A stretch of 64,000 bases of DNA from Pararhodobacter zhoushanensis (GTDB taxonomy: Bacteria > Pseudomonadota > Alphaproteobacteria > Rhodobacterales > Rhodobacteraceae): assembly GCF_025949695.1 (NCBI RefSeq), contig NZ_JAPDFL010000001.1:1594001-1658000 (forward strand), given 5' to 3'. Position 1 is the first letter of the stretch. Each line of letters begins with the position of its first letter. The translations under genes were made by a program, and so were the position numbers. Of this stretch, positions 42,917 through 52,108 are shown piece by piece. Under the pieces are notes generated by a model. That model was not told the origin of the DNA. It saw only the letters and a list, made by a program, of their open reading frames with translations, and searched no databases.

Positions 42917-43942
42917 ATGCGTAAAGCAGTATTCGCCGCTGTCGTTGCGACAGCGGGTATCACCACATCATTCGCAGCTCAGGCAATCACGGTTGGCGTC
43001 AGCTGGTCCAACTTTCAAGAGGAGCGCTGGCGCACCGACGAGGCGGCGATTGTCGCCGCGCTGGAAGCCGCAGGGGCCGAGTATGTGTCGTCGGACGCGC
43101 AGTCGTCCTCGGCCAAGCAGCTCAGCGACATCGAGGCGCTGATCGCGCAGGGTGTGGACGCGCTGATCGTGCTGGCGCAGGACGCGCAAGCCATCGGTCC
43201 GGCCGTGCAGGCCGCAGCGGATGAGGGCATCCCGGTCGTCGCCTATGACCGTCTGATCGAGGATCTGCGCGCCTTCTACCTGACCTTTGACAACGTCGAG
43301 GTTGGCCGGATGCAGGCCGAAGCCGTGTTCGCCGCGGCCCCCACGGGCCGTTACGTGATGATCAAGGGCTCGCCCACCGATCCGAACGCGGACTTCCTGC
43401 GCGGCGGCCAGCAAGAAGTGCTGCAGGCTGCGATCGACAGCGGTGCGATCACCATCGTCGGTGAAGCCTATACCGACGGTTGGCTGCCTGCCAACGCGCA
43501 GCGCAACATGGAGCAGATCCTGACCGCTGCCGACAACGGCGTCGACGCGGTTGTCGCCTCGAACGACGGCACCGCTGGCGGTGTTGTCGCGGCGCTGACG
43601 GCGCAGGGGATGCAGGGCATTCCCGTCTCGGGTCAGGACGGCGACCATGCCGCGCTGAACCGTGTCGCGCTGGGCACGCAGACCGTGTCGGTGTGGAAAG
43701 ACGCGCGTGATCTGGGCCGTGTGGCCGCCGAGATCGCCGTCGCCATGGCCAACGGCACCGCGATGGCCGACATCGAGGGCGCGCAGGCCTGGACCTCGCC
43801 GTCGGGCACGGAAATGGTGTCGCGCTTCCTGGCGCCGGTGCCGATCACCGCTGACAACCTGGATGTGGTCGTCGATGCCGGCTGGATCACGCAAGAGGCC
43901 CTGTGCCAAGGCGTGAGCAACGGCCCGGCGCCGTGCAACTGA
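42917..43942 (+). CDS. xylF: D-xylose ABC transporter substrate-binding protein
   Basis: A 341-residue periplasmic binding protein (peripla_BP_4 type) with a signal peptide cut near residue 24 (FAAQA). It has the sugar-family strand ITVGVSWSNFQEERW, IEALIAQGVDALIVLAQDAQAI, and the xylose-type VMIKGSPTDPNADFLRGGQ, as well as VVASNDGTAGGVV. A pair of Cys near the C-terminus (Cys332 and Cys340) could form a disulfide. GGGAGGAG stands ahead of the ATG. It opens a four-gene xylose module and is followed by an attenuating hairpin. Confidence 0.88.
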   Translation: MRKAVFAAVVATAGITTSFAAQAITVGVSWSNFQEERWRTDEAAIVAALEAAGAEYVSSDAQSSSAKQLSDIEALIAQGVDALIVLAQDAQAIGPAVQAAADEGIPVVAYDRLIEDLRAFYLTFDNVEVGRMQAEAVFAAAPTGRYVMIKGSPTDPNADFLRGGQQEVLQAAIDSGAITIVGEAYTDGWLPANAQRNMEQILTAADNGVDAVVASNDGTAGGVVAALTAQGMQGIPVSGQDGDHAALNRVALGTQTVSVWKDARDLGRVAAEIAVAMANGTAMADIEGAQAWTSPSGTEMVSRFLAPVPITADNLDVVVDAGWITQEALCQGVSNGPAPCN

Positions 43943-43953
43943 TCTGACTGTCT

Positions 43954-43984
43954 GGCCCCGGCGATTGTTGTCGCCGGGGCCTTT
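43954..43984 (+). terminator. Attenuator-like hairpin between xylF and xylH
   Basis: GGCCCCGGCGA (43954-43964) pairs perfectly with TCGCCGGGGCC (43971-43981), loop TTGTTG, followed by TTT. A partial terminator after the binding-protein gene would yield more binding protein than permease, a common pattern in ABC operons. Confidence 0.8.
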
Positions 43985-44043
43985 CCCTGACGCACCGTGG
44001 CTTTGCCGGTGCCCGTCCGCCCCCCTGTGTGAGAGAGACCGCC

Positions 44044-45468
44044 ATGAGCGATACCGCGCGCCCCGTCGAGCAACCCCGGCGCCGCTCGCTGCTCGATTCC
44101 CTTGAGATCGACACGCGCCTGCTGGGCATGCTTCTTGCCTTTCTGGTGATCTGCCTTGCCTTCAACTACATGACCGGCGGGCGTTTCCTGAGCCCGCGCA
44201 ACATTTTCAACCTGTCGATCCAGACGGTCAGCGTGGCGATCATGGCCACCGGGATGGTGTTCGTCATCGTGACGCGGCACATCGACCTGTCGGTCGGCGC
44301 GTTGCTGGCCACCTGTTCGGCTTTCATGGCAATGACGCAGCAAAACTGGTTGCCGGGGTATCTGGGGCTGGAGCTGGGCAGCCCGCTGATCGCGCCGGTT
44401 GCCATTGCCGTGGGGCTGGTTGCCGGAACGGTGATCGGGGCGGCGCAGGGCTGGTTGATCGGCTATCTGACGATCCCGTCCTTTATCGTGACACTGGGCG
44501 GCTTGCTCGTCTGGCGCAACGTGGCGTGGTATCTGACCGGCGGTCAGACCATCGGCCCGCTGGATGAAACGTTTCAGCTGTTTGGCGGCATCAACGGCAC
44601 GTTGGGCGTGACGCTCAGCTGGGTGCTGGCGGTGCTCGCAGCGGCGGCGGCGGTGTGGTCGGTCTTCTCGGCCCGGCGCGCCAAGCTGGCGCATGAATTC
44701 CCGGTCAAGCCGCTGTGGGCCGAGGTCGTCATGGCGGCGATCTTTGCCGGTGCGATCCTTGGCTTTGTGGCGATCCTGAACGCCTATCAGGTGCCCGTTG
44801 GCCGGTTGCGCCGGATTTTTGAGGAACGCGGCGAGGTGCTGCCGGATGATTTCACCATGGGTTATGGCCTGCCGATTTCGGTCCTGCTTCTGATCGTGCT
44901 GGCCGTGGTGATGACGGTGATCGCCCGCAAGACGCGGCTGGGCCGCTATATCTTTGCCACCGGCGGCAACCCGGATTCGGCCGAGCTGTCGGGGATCAAC
45001 ACCCGCCTGCTGACGGTCAAGGTCTTTGCCCTGATGGGGTTTCTGTGCGGGCTGTCGGCGGTTGTCGCCTCGGCCCGTCTGACCAACCATGCCAATGACA
45101 TCGGCACGCTGGACGAGCTGCGGGTGATCGCGGCGGCGGTGATCGGCGGCACGGCGCTGTCGGGCGGTATCGGCACGATCTATGGCGCGATCCTGGGGGC
45201 GCTGATCATGCAGTCGCTGCAATCGGGCATGGCGATGGTCGGTGTGGACGCGCCGTTCCAGAACATCGTTGTCGGTGTCGTGCTGGTCGAGGCCGTGCTG
45301 TTGGACATCGCCTACCGGGTGGCCGCGATCCGGCCCAAGGTGCTGGCCGTGCATCTGATCGTGCTGCCCGTGCTGATGTGGCTGTGGTTTGGCTGGCCGT
45401 TCGGGCTGGGGGCTGCCGTTGTGGCGGTGCTCGCCTGGCAGTGGATGCGCAAGAAAGGGGTGATGTGA
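44044..45468 (+). CDS. xylH: Xylose ABC transporter permease
   Basis: A 474-residue inner-membrane permease of the CUT2 (BPD_transp_2) family, larger than the usual 320-residue sugar permeases because of extra helices inserted in the middle (from [15 protein letters not shown] to [10 protein letters not shown]), as in XylH. It has the family signature [16 protein letters not shown] early and [35 protein letters not shown] region late, then [20 protein letters not shown]. The ATG at 44044 follows GAGAGAGACC. Coupled to xylG by a TGATG overlap. Confidence 0.9.
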   Translation: MSDTARPVEQPRRRSLLDSLEIDTRLLGMLLAFLVICLAFNYMTGGRFLSPRNIFNLSIQTVSVAIMATGMVFVIVTRHIDLSVGALLATCSAFMAMTQQNWLPGYLGLELGSPLIAPVAIAVGLVAGTVIGAAQGWLIGYLTIPSFIVTLGGLLVWRNVAWYLTGGQTIGPLDETFQLFGGINGTLGVTLSWVLAVLAAAAAVWSVFSARRAKLAHEFPVKPLWAEVVMAAIFAGAILGFVAILNAYQVPVGRLRRIFEERGEVLPDDFTMGYGLPISVLLLIVLAVVMTVIARKTRLGRYIFATGGNPDSAELSGINTRLLTVKVFALMGFLCGLSAVVASARLTNHANDIGTLDELRVIAAAVIGGTALSGGIGTIYGAILGALIMQSLQSGMAMVGVDAPFQNIVVGVVLVEAVLLDIAYRVAAIRPKVLAVHLIVLPVLMWLWFGWPFGLGAAVVAVLAWQWMRKKGVM

Positions 45469-46229
45469 TGACCCGGACGGATACTCCTTTGATCGAGATG
45501 CGCGATATCTCGGTGTCGTTTGGCGGGATCAAGGCGGTCGACCGCGTGAGTGTGGATCTCTATCCCGGTGAGGTTGTCGGCCTGCTGGGCCACAATGGCG
45601 CGGGCAAATCGACGCTGATCAAGTGCCTGTCGGGCGCGTATCGCAAGGATGCGGGTCAGATCTTTGTCGACGGTGTCGAGGTCGACATCCAGAACCCCCG
45701 CGACGCGCGGGAGTACAATATCGAGACGATCTATCAGACGCTGGCGCTGGCCGATAACCTCGACGCGGCGGCGAACCTGTTTCTGGGCCGCGAGCTGACG
45801 ACAAAGCTGGGTTTTGTCGATGACGGCCGCATGGAGGCCGAGACGCGCAAGATCTTTGCCCGGCTCAACCCCAATTTCCGCAAGTTCAAGGCGCCGGTAT
45901 CGGCGCTGTCGGGCGGGCAGCGGCAATCGGTGGCGATTGCGCGTGCGGTCTATTTCAACGCGCGCGTGCTGATCATGGACGAACCGACCGCCGCGCTGGG
46001 TCCGCAAGAGACGCAGATGGTGGCCGATCTGATCAAGGAGCTGAAAAAGCAGGGCCTTGGCATCTTCCTGATCGACCACGATGTGCATGCGGTGAAAAAG
46101 CTGTGCGACCGGGCGGCGGTGATGAAAAACGGCGAGCTGGTCGGCGTGGTCAAAGTCGATGAAGTGACCGAGGATGACATTCTGGGAATGATCATTCTGG
46201 GCAAGAAACCTGACCATCTGGCGGCCTGA
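45468..46229 (+). CDS. xylG: Xylose ABC transporter ATP-binding protein, single domain
   Basis: A 253-residue ATPase with Walker [10 protein letters not shown], signature [14 protein letters not shown], Walker [11 protein letters not shown] and an H-loop LIDHDVHAV. Most CUT2 sugar ATPases have two ABC domains in about 500 residues; this one has a single domain, as in FrcA or the XylG type of some alphaproteobacteria, so the active unit would be a dimer. It shares one base with the xylH stop and is three bases before xylB. Confidence 0.9.
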   Translation: MTRTDTPLIEMRDISVSFGGIKAVDRVSVDLYPGEVVGLLGHNGAGKSTLIKCLSGAYRKDAGQIFVDGVEVDIQNPRDAREYNIETIYQTLALADNLDAAANLFLGRELTTKLGFVDDGRMEAETRKIFARLNPNFRKFKAPVSALSGGQRQSVAIARAVYFNARVLIMDEPTAALGPQETQMVADLIKELKKQGLGIFLIDHDVHAVKKLCDRAAVMKNGELVGVVKVDEVTEDDILGMIILGKKPDHLAA

Positions 46230-46232
46230 CTT

Positions 46233-47666
46233 ATGTATATCGGATTGGATCTGGGGACGTCGCCGCTCAAGGCGATCCTGATGGATGATGACCAGCGCGT
46301 GCTGGCCGAGCATACCGTTGCGCTGAGCGTGCAGCGGCCGCATGACGGCTGGTCCGAGCAAGACCCCGCCTCGTGGGAGCGTGCGGCGATTGATGCGCTC
46401 AGGGCGATCCGGCAGCAGAACGACTGCCGGGGACTGCGCGGCATCGGGCTGTCGGGGCACATGCACGGCGCGGTTCTGCTGGACAAGAACGGCGACGTGC
46501 TGCGCCCCTGCATGCTGTGGAACGACACCCGCAGCCATGCCGAGGCCGCTGAGATGGACGCCGATCCCCGGTTCCGGGCGGTGACGGGGAATATCGTGTT
46601 CCCCGGCTTCACCGCGCCCAAGGTGGAATGGGTGCGGCGGCACGAGCCCGAGATCTTCGACAAGATCGCGATGATCCTGCTGCCCAAGGACTACCTGCGC
46701 TATGTGCTGACAGGCGAGTATGTGGCCGAGATGTCGGACGCGGCGGGGACCAGCTGGCTGGACACCGGCGCGCGCGACTGGTCGGACGATTTGCTGGCTG
46801 CGTGCGGTCTGTCGCGGGCGCAGATGCCGCGTCTGATCGAGGGCAGCGCGCCCAGCGGCGATCTGCGCGACAAGCTGGGGATTGAGCTTGACCTGCCGAT
46901 GCTGGTGGTGGCCGGTGGCGGCGGTGACAACGCGGCGGCGGCGATCGGTGCGGGCGTGGTGAAGGATGGCTCGGCGTTTCTGAGCCTTGGCACCTCGGGC
47001 GTGCTGTTTGCCGCGAATGACGGCTACCGGCCTGACCCGGCGACGGCGGTGCACACGTTCTGCCACGCGCTGCCGGGGACATGGCATCAGATGGGGGTCA
47101 TTCTGGCGGCGACGGATGCGCTGAACTGGCTGTCGAAGCTGACCGGGCAGTCGGCGGCGCAGCTGACGCACGGCCTGGGCGATCTGCGCGCGCCGTCGCG
47201 CACGCTGTTTCTGCCCTATCTGGGGGGCGAGCGGACGCCGCATAATGACAGCGCCATGCGCGGGCAGTTCCTGCATCTGGACCACGCGACCGACGCGCAG
47301 GCGGCGGCGCGGGCGGTGATGGAGGGGGTCAGCTATGCCTTCGCCGATTGCCGCGACGCGCTGGGCGCGACCGGCACGCGGATCGACCGGGCGCTGGCAC
47401 TTGGCGGCGGGGCGCGGTCGGGGCACTGGCTGGACATGCTGGCGACGGTTCTGGGTTTCCCGCTGGACGTGCCCGAACAGGGCGAGTTCGGCGCGGCGCT
47501 GGGCGCGGCACGGTTGGGGATGATGGCGGCGACGGGCGCGGGGGCCGAGATTGCCACGCAACCGCCCGTCGCGCGCAGCCACGAGCCGGACACGGCGCTG
47601 GCCCCGGCCTTTGCCGAGGGGCTGGCGCGGTATCGGGCGGCCTATGGGGCGTTGAAGGCGCTTTAA
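46233..47666 (+). CDS. xylB: Xylulokinase
   Basis: A 477-residue FGGY-family kinase that phosphorylates D-xylulose for the pentose phosphate pathway. It begins [18 protein letters not shown], has [14 protein letters not shown] and [13 protein letters not shown] (characteristic of XylB, where Asp/His contact xylulose), [24 protein letters not shown], and the second FGGY signature region [18 protein letters not shown]. It closes the xylose module and its stop overlaps the convergent oxidoreductase by four bases. No xylA (xylose isomerase) lies in the window. Confidence 0.92.
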   Translation: MYIGLDLGTSPLKAILMDDDQRVLAEHTVALSVQRPHDGWSEQDPASWERAAIDALRAIRQQNDCRGLRGIGLSGHMHGAVLLDKNGDVLRPCMLWNDTRSHAEAAEMDADPRFRAVTGNIVFPGFTAPKVEWVRRHEPEIFDKIAMILLPKDYLRYVLTGEYVAEMSDAAGTSWLDTGARDWSDDLLAACGLSRAQMPRLIEGSAPSGDLRDKLGIELDLPMLVVAGGGGDNAAAAIGAGVVKDGSAFLSLGTSGVLFAANDGYRPDPATAVHTFCHALPGTWHQMGVILAATDALNWLSKLTGQSAAQLTHGLGDLRAPSRTLFLPYLGGERTPHNDSAMRGQFLHLDHATDAQAAARAVMEGVSYAFADCRDALGATGTRIDRALALGGGARSGHWLDMLATVLGFPLDVPEQGEFGAALGAARLGMMAATGAGAEIATQPPVARSHEPDTALAPAFAEGLARYRAAYGALKAL

Positions 47667-48604
47667 CTCAGGCGCAGCAAGGGTTTGCGGCCACCGGGGC
47701 GTTGGGACTCGGTGACGGCGGCGCGCCAGTCGGTCAGGGCGAATTCGGTGGTCTCCGGCAGGGGTGCCGCGCGCAGCAGTGGCCAGAGCCGGGCGAAGCG
47801 CTCTTGCCACGCGGCAGGGGTCAGCGCGGCGAGGCTGTCGCGCAGGTGAAACCGCGCGTGCCGCGCGCGGACCGGGCCTGCGGGGCGCAGCGGTTGGCCG
47901 GTCAGCAACCCGTAGCCGATGAGCGTGGCCTCGGGGGGCAGGGCTTCCAGCACAGCGGTGGCGACCGGGCCGCCCAAGGCATCGAACACCAGATCGGCAC
48001 GGTGGGCGGCGGTCAGCACAGCGGCGGTGTCGGTCTGTGCGACGGGGGTTATCCCCAGCGCTTGCAGGCGCGGGACACGGGACGGCGAGCGGTAAAGGCC
48101 GGTGACCGAGGCCGCGCCCTGGGCCAGTGCCCAGAGGCCGAGATAATCGGCGCAGCTGGACCCCGCACCGCTGAGCAGCACGTGACGCCCTTGGACGGGC
48201 CAGAGGTCGAGCAGGGTCAGCGCGGCGAGCGGGTTGATATAGGCGCGCGCGGCGGTGGTATCGGGGATGTCACCCGGCACCGGGATCGCCAGCGCGGGGT
48301 CGCTGTTCAGATGCGTCTGCCACGTGCCCTCGCCGCGCAGGGGCAGGACGCGCTGGCCGATCAGGGCCTTGTGCGCGGGCGGGGCGGCGATGACGCGGCC
48401 AAGGCCCTCATAGCCCGCAGCCAGCGGTGGGGTGATGCGGTGGGCATAGGCGCCGGTGATCGGGATCAGGTCCGAGGGGTTCACCGGCGCGAGGGACATC
48501 GCGACGGTGAGCGCACCGGGCACAGAGGGCAGCTCGGTTTCGTCCAGCGTCAACTGGTCGAGCGGCTGCCCGAAGGCGCGGTAGAGGAGGGACTGGCGGC
48601 GCAT
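47663..48604 (-). CDS. MDR-family oxidoreductase (quinone/enoyl-thioester reductase-like)
   Basis: A 313-residue medium-chain dehydrogenase without the catalytic zinc residues. The GroES-like N-terminal half has LAPVNPSDLIPITGAY and GYEGLGRVI; the cofactor half has HVLLSGAGSSCADYLGL (altered glycine loop) and ADLVFDALGG. NPSDL and the lack of Cys/His ligands point to quinone reductase or mitochondrial-type 2-enoyl thioester reductase relatives. It lies 37 bases downstream of pcaF on the same strand and may be the last gene of that operon, though no step there needs it. Confidence 0.7.
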   Translation of the reverse strand: MRRQSLLYRAFGQPLDQLTLDETELPSVPGALTVAMSLAPVNPSDLIPITGAYAHRITPPLAAGYEGLGRVIAAPPAHKALIGQRVLPLRGEGTWQTHLNSDPALAIPVPGDIPDTTAARAYINPLAALTLLDLWPVQGRHVLLSGAGSSCADYLGLWALAQGAASVTGLYRSPSRVPRLQALGITPVAQTDTAAVLTAAHRADLVFDALGGPVATAVLEALPPEATLIGYGLLTGQPLRPAGPVRARHARFHLRDSLAALTPAAWQERFARLWPLLRAAPLPETTEFALTDWRAAVTESQRPGGRKPLLRLS

Positions 48605-48641
48605 GGGCGCGGTGTCGCGCCCCGCGCCGCCGGGGTCAAGG

Positions 48642-49844
48642 TCAGACGCGTTCCAGCGCGATGGCGATGCCCTGACCGACGCCGATGCACATGGTGGCCA
48701 GCGCGCGACGCCCGCCGGTTTCCATCAGCTCCAGCGCCGCCGAGCCGGTGATGCGGGTGCCCGACATGCCCAGCGGGTGCCCCAGCGCAATCGCCCCGCC
48801 GTTGCGGTTCACGCGGGCGTCGTCATCGGCGATGCCGAGTTGGCGCAGGGTGGCGAGGCCTTGTGATGCGAAAGCCTCGTTCAGCTCGATCACGTCGAAA
48901 TCAGCGGCGGTCAGGCCCAGCCGGTCCATCAGCGCCTGCGACGCCGGGGCAGGCCCGATGCCCATGATGCGCGGCGGCACGCCCGCTGTTGCACCGCCGA
49001 GGATGCGCGCAATGGGGGTGAGGCCGTATTTGCGCGCGGCAGCTTCGGACGCGATGATCACCGCCGCCGCGCCGTCATTGACGCCCGAGGCGTTGCCCGC
49101 CGTGACCGTGCCATCTGCGCGGACGATGGGTTTCAGGCGCTCCAGATCGGTCAGCGTGGTCTGCGGGCGCAGGTGCTCGTCGGCGTCCACGGTGGTGACG
49201 CCCTTGCGGGTCTTGATCTCGACCGGCGTGATTTCGCGCGCCAGACGGCCCGAGGCCTGCGCCGCGCCTGCCTTTTGCTGCGAGCGCAGGGCGAAGGCGT
49301 CCTGATCGGCGCGGCTGATGCCGAAATCCTGCGCGACGTTCTCGCCGGTTTCGGGCATGGATTCCACGCCATACGCCGCCTTCATCGCCGGGTTGATGAA
49401 GCGCCAGCCAATCGTGGTGTCATAGACCGCGTTGGTGCGCGAAAAGGCGCTGTCGGCCTTGGGCATCACGAAAGGCGCGCGGGTCATGCTTTCGACGCCG
49501 CCGGCGATCATCAACTCGGCCTCGCCTGCCTTGATGGCGCGGGCGGCGGTGATGATCGCATCCATCCCTGACCCGCAGAGCCGGTTGATCGTGGTGCCGG
49601 GCACGCTCACCGGCAGGCCCGCCAGCAGCGCGGCCATGCGGGCGACGTTGCGGTTATCCTCACCGGCCTGATTGGCACAGCCGAGGATCAGGTCACCCAC
49701 CGCGTCCCAATCAACGCCGGGGTTGCGGGCGGCCAGCGCGCGCAGCGGGATCGCGGCCAGATCATCGGGGCGCACGGGGGCCAGCGCGCCGCCGAAGCGG
49801 CCAATGGGGGTGCGGATGTAGTCGCAGAGATAGGCGTCGGTCAT
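48642..49844 (-). CDS. pcaF: 3-oxoadipyl-CoA thiolase
   Basis: Cleaves 3-oxoadipyl-CoA to succinyl-CoA and acetyl-CoA, the last step of the beta-ketoadipate pathway. The 400-residue thiolase has the acyl-accepting Cys90 in NRLCGSGMDA, the GGVESMTRAPFVM signature, NEAFASQGLA, GGAIALGHPLGMSG with the catalytic His, and a C-terminal TMCIGVGQG with the second Cys. It abuts the pcaJ stop without a gap. Family members such as acetyl-CoA C-acetyltransferase look alike; the pcaIJ context decides. Confidence 0.93.
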   Translation of the reverse strand: MTDAYLCDYIRTPIGRFGGALAPVRPDDLAAIPLRALAARNPGVDWDAVGDLILGCANQAGEDNRNVARMAALLAGLPVSVPGTTINRLCGSGMDAIITAARAIKAGEAELMIAGGVESMTRAPFVMPKADSAFSRTNAVYDTTIGWRFINPAMKAAYGVESMPETGENVAQDFGISRADQDAFALRSQQKAGAAQASGRLAREITPVEIKTRKGVTTVDADEHLRPQTTLTDLERLKPIVRADGTVTAGNASGVNDGAAAVIIASEAAARKYGLTPIARILGGATAGVPPRIMGIGPAPASQALMDRLGLTAADFDVIELNEAFASQGLATLRQLGIADDDARVNRNGGAIALGHPLGMSGTRITGSAALELMETGGRRALATMCIGVGQGIAIALERV

Positions 49845-50528
49845 TTACAGCTCCGGGACGGTCAGGTCTTGGACGGGGGCGTCGATGTGCAGCGGGGCAC
49901 CGGTGACGGCTTGCAGGTCGTCGAGCGACAGCGCCGCCAGTTTCTCGCGCAAAACAAAGCGCCCGGCGTCGATATCAATCACGGCGAGCGAGGTATAGAC
50001 CCGCGTGACGCAGGCCACCCCGGTCAGGGGCAGGGTGCAGTGCGCGACCAGCTTGGGTTCGCCCTTTTTGGTGGTGTGTTCGGTGATCACGGCGACGCGC
50101 TTTGCCCCGTGGACCAGATCCATCGCGCCACCGACGGCGGGCACGCCGCCCGGCCCTGTGGACCAGTTCGCCAGATCGCCCGATTGCGCGACCTGATACG
50201 CGCCAAGGATCGCCACATCCAGATGCCCGCCGCGCACCATGGCAAAGCTGTCGGCGTGGTGGAAGAACGAGGCGCCGGGGTTCAGCGTCACGGCGCGTTT
50301 GCCGGCGTTGATCAGATCCCAGTCTTCCTGCCCCGCTGCGGGGGGCTGGCCGAAATCGAGCAGGCCGTTCTCGGTGTGATAGATCGCGCGGCGACCGGCG
50401 ACCTGAAAACGCGCGACCATCTCGGGGAAACCGATGCCGAGGTTGACGTAGGCGCCATCCTCGATGTCCTGCGCCGCACGCCAGGCGATCTGGGCGCTGG
50501 TGAGTTTGACGGTGTCGAGCGTGCTCAT
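49845..50528 (-). CDS. pcaJ: 3-oxoadipate CoA-transferase subunit B
   Basis: The 227-residue subunit with the active-site Glu53 in the YHTENGLLDFG signature; YVNLGIGFPEMVARF near residue 27 and HADSFAMVRGGHLDVAILGAYQV are standard for CoA-transferase B chains. Together with the A chain it moves CoA from succinyl-CoA to 3-oxoadipate. Its start overlaps pcaI (ATGA). Acetoacetate:succinyl-CoA transferases are close relatives; neighbouring pcaF and the IclR gene favour the oxoadipate role. Confidence 0.92.
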   Translation of the reverse strand: MSTLDTVKLTSAQIAWRAAQDIEDGAYVNLGIGFPEMVARFQVAGRRAIYHTENGLLDFGQPPAAGQEDWDLINAGKRAVTLNPGASFFHHADSFAMVRGGHLDVAILGAYQVAQSGDLANWSTGPGGVPAVGGAMDLVHGAKRVAVITEHTTKKGEPKLVAHCTLPLTGVACVTRVYTSLAVIDIDAGRFVLREKLAALSLDDLQAVTGAPLHIDAPVQDLTVPEL

Positions 50529-51232
50529 GGATAGACCACCTGTTCGCGCGTCAGGACTTCTTCCTGCGCGGGGTTGGGAACGGCGACCACGGCATTCACA
50601 AAGATGCCGGGGGTGATGACGTGCTCGGGGTTGATCTGGCCCAAAGGCACGATGCGGCTGGCCTGCACGATGGTCTGCGCGGCGGCCATCGCCATCAGGG
50701 GCGCGAAATTGCGCGCAGCCATGCGGTAGGTGAGGTTGCCGTGGGGGTCGGCGTCCTCGGCCTTGATCAGCGCGATGTCGGCTTTCAGCCAGCGCTCTTG
50801 CACATACATCCGCCCGTCGAAGTCGTGCTGGGGTTTGCCCTTGGCCAGATCGGTGCCATAGCCGGTGGGGGTGTAGAAGGCAGGAATGCCCGCACCCCCG
50901 GCGCGGATGCGTTCGGCCAGCGTGCCTTGCGGGACCAGTTCCAGCTCGATCTGACCGGCGAGATAGGCTTCGTTGAACACCTCGGCATTGGCCGAGCGGG
51001 GGAACGAGCAGATCATCTTGCGCACGCGGCCCTGTTCGATCAGGGCGGCCAGCCCGGCGTGGCCGGTGCCGGCGTTGTTGTTGATCACCGTGAGGTCGCG
51101 CGCGCCGTGGTCGATCAGCGCATGGATCAGCTCGATGGGTGAGCCAGCGCCGCCGAAGCCGCCGATCATCACCGTCATGCCATCGCGGATATCCGCCACG
51201 GCGGCGGCGAGCGAGTCGCGTGTCTTGTCCAT
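50525..51232 (-). CDS. pcaI: 3-oxoadipate CoA-transferase subunit A
   Basis: The 235-residue A chain: DGMTVMIGGFGGAGSPIELI near the start, INNNAGTGHAGLAALIEQGRVRKMICSFPRS, and the LVPQGTLAERIRAGGAGIPAFYTPTG segment typical of subunit A. The ATG at 51232 is chosen because GAGG (minus strand) is just upstream and earlier in-frame ATGs would run into the pcaR promoter. First gene of the pcaIJF unit, divergent from the IclR-type regulator. Confidence 0.92.
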   Translation of the reverse strand: MDKTRDSLAAAVADIRDGMTVMIGGFGGAGSPIELIHALIDHGARDLTVINNNAGTGHAGLAALIEQGRVRKMICSFPRSANAEVFNEAYLAGQIELELVPQGTLAERIRAGGAGIPAFYTPTGYGTDLAKGKPQHDFDGRMYVQERWLKADIALIKAEDADPHGNLTYRMAARNFAPLMAMAAAQTIVQASRIVPLGQINPEHVITPGIFVNAVVAVPNPAQEEVLTREQVVYP

Positions 51233-51294
51233 AGAGGGCTCCTCTGAAACTGGCTCAGCGATAGCGCGCGGGGGTTGACGGACAAAGCGGATTA

Positions 51295-51346
51295 TTCGGA
51301 TAGTGAACTTTGTTCGGATTATGAAGGTTAATGTTCGCATGGCGAT
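51295..51346. promoter_or_regulatory. Repeated IclR-type operator between pcaI and the regulator
   Basis: TTCGGATAGTGAA (51295-51307) and TTCGGATTATGAA (51313-51325) are near-identical 13-mers 18 bases apart; a weaker third copy, TTCGCATGGCGA, starts at 51334 and overlaps the regulator start. Spacing near two helical turns suits cooperative binding by an IclR-type protein such as PcaR/PcaU. Confidence 0.6.
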
Positions 51347-52100
51347 CAAATCCACCGATTTCATCGGCTCGCTGGCCAAGGGGTTGGCGGTGCTGGAGGG
51401 GTTCGGCGCGCAGGGGGCGCGGTTGTCAGTGTCGCAAGCCGCCGAGGCGGCGGGGCTGGACCGCGCCGGGGCGCGCCGCTGTCTGCTGACGCTGGCCGAG
51501 CTGGGCTACCTGCAACATGACGGCAAGTTCTTTACCCTGACGCCCAAGGTCTTGCGGTTGGGGATCGGGGCTTTGGCGGCGATGCCCTTGGCGCAGGTGG
51601 TGCAGCCGTGGCTGGAACAACTGTCGGAACGGATCGGCGAAAGCGTTTCGGTCAGCGTGCTGGACGAGACCGAGATCGTTTATGTCGCGCGGGCGGCGCA
51701 ACGCCGGGTGATGTCGATCGGGCTGATGCCCGGCTCGCGCCTGCCGGCGCATTGCACGTCGATGGGGCGGGTGCTGCTGGCGGCGCTGCCCGAGGGGCAG
51801 GCGTGGGGGCTGCTTGAACGCTCGGATCTGGCACCGAGGACGGTCTATAGCGTGACGGATCTTGAGGCGCTGAAGGCGCTGCTGGTGCAGGTGCGCGGGC
51901 AGGGTTTCGCGCTGGTGGATCAGGAGGTCGAGATCGGCCTGCGCAGTTTGGCGGTGCCGCTGCGCAACGGGCACGGAACGGTGGTGGCGGCGCTGAATGT
52001 CGGCGTGGCGGCGGCGCAGCGCAGCGCGGCTGAGCTGGTGGAGCAGGTGCTGCCGCAGCTGAAGGCGGTGCAGGACGGCGTCGCGCGGGTGTTGTTCTAG
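51339..52100 (+). CDS. pcaR: IclR-family regulator, PcaR-like
   Basis: A 253-residue regulator with an N-terminal winged helix (SLAKGLAVLEGFG, then LSVSQAAEAAGLDRAGARRCLLTLAELGYL) and an IclR effector domain (SVSVSVLDETEIVYVARA, GSRLPAHCTSMGRVLLAALP, LVDQEVEIGLRSLAVPL). YVARAA and LVDQEVE are typical of the PcaR/PcaU/PobR subgroup that responds to beta-ketoadipate or protocatechuate. Divergent from pcaIJF. In-frame ATGs also occur at 51303 and 51321; 51339 is preferred by homology of the MAIKSTDFI start, without a strong ribosome site. Confidence 0.85.
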   Translation: MAIKSTDFIGSLAKGLAVLEGFGAQGARLSVSQAAEAAGLDRAGARRCLLTLAELGYLQHDGKFFTLTPKVLRLGIGALAAMPLAQVVQPWLEQLSERIGESVSVSVLDETEIVYVARAAQRRVMSIGLMPGSRLPAHCTSMGRVLLAALPEGQAWGLLERSDLAPRTVYSVTDLEALKALLVQVRGQGFALVDQEVEIGLRSLAVPLRNGHGTVVAALNVGVAAAQRSAAELVEQVLPQLKAVQDGVARVLF

Positions 52101-52108
52101 GCCGTGCG

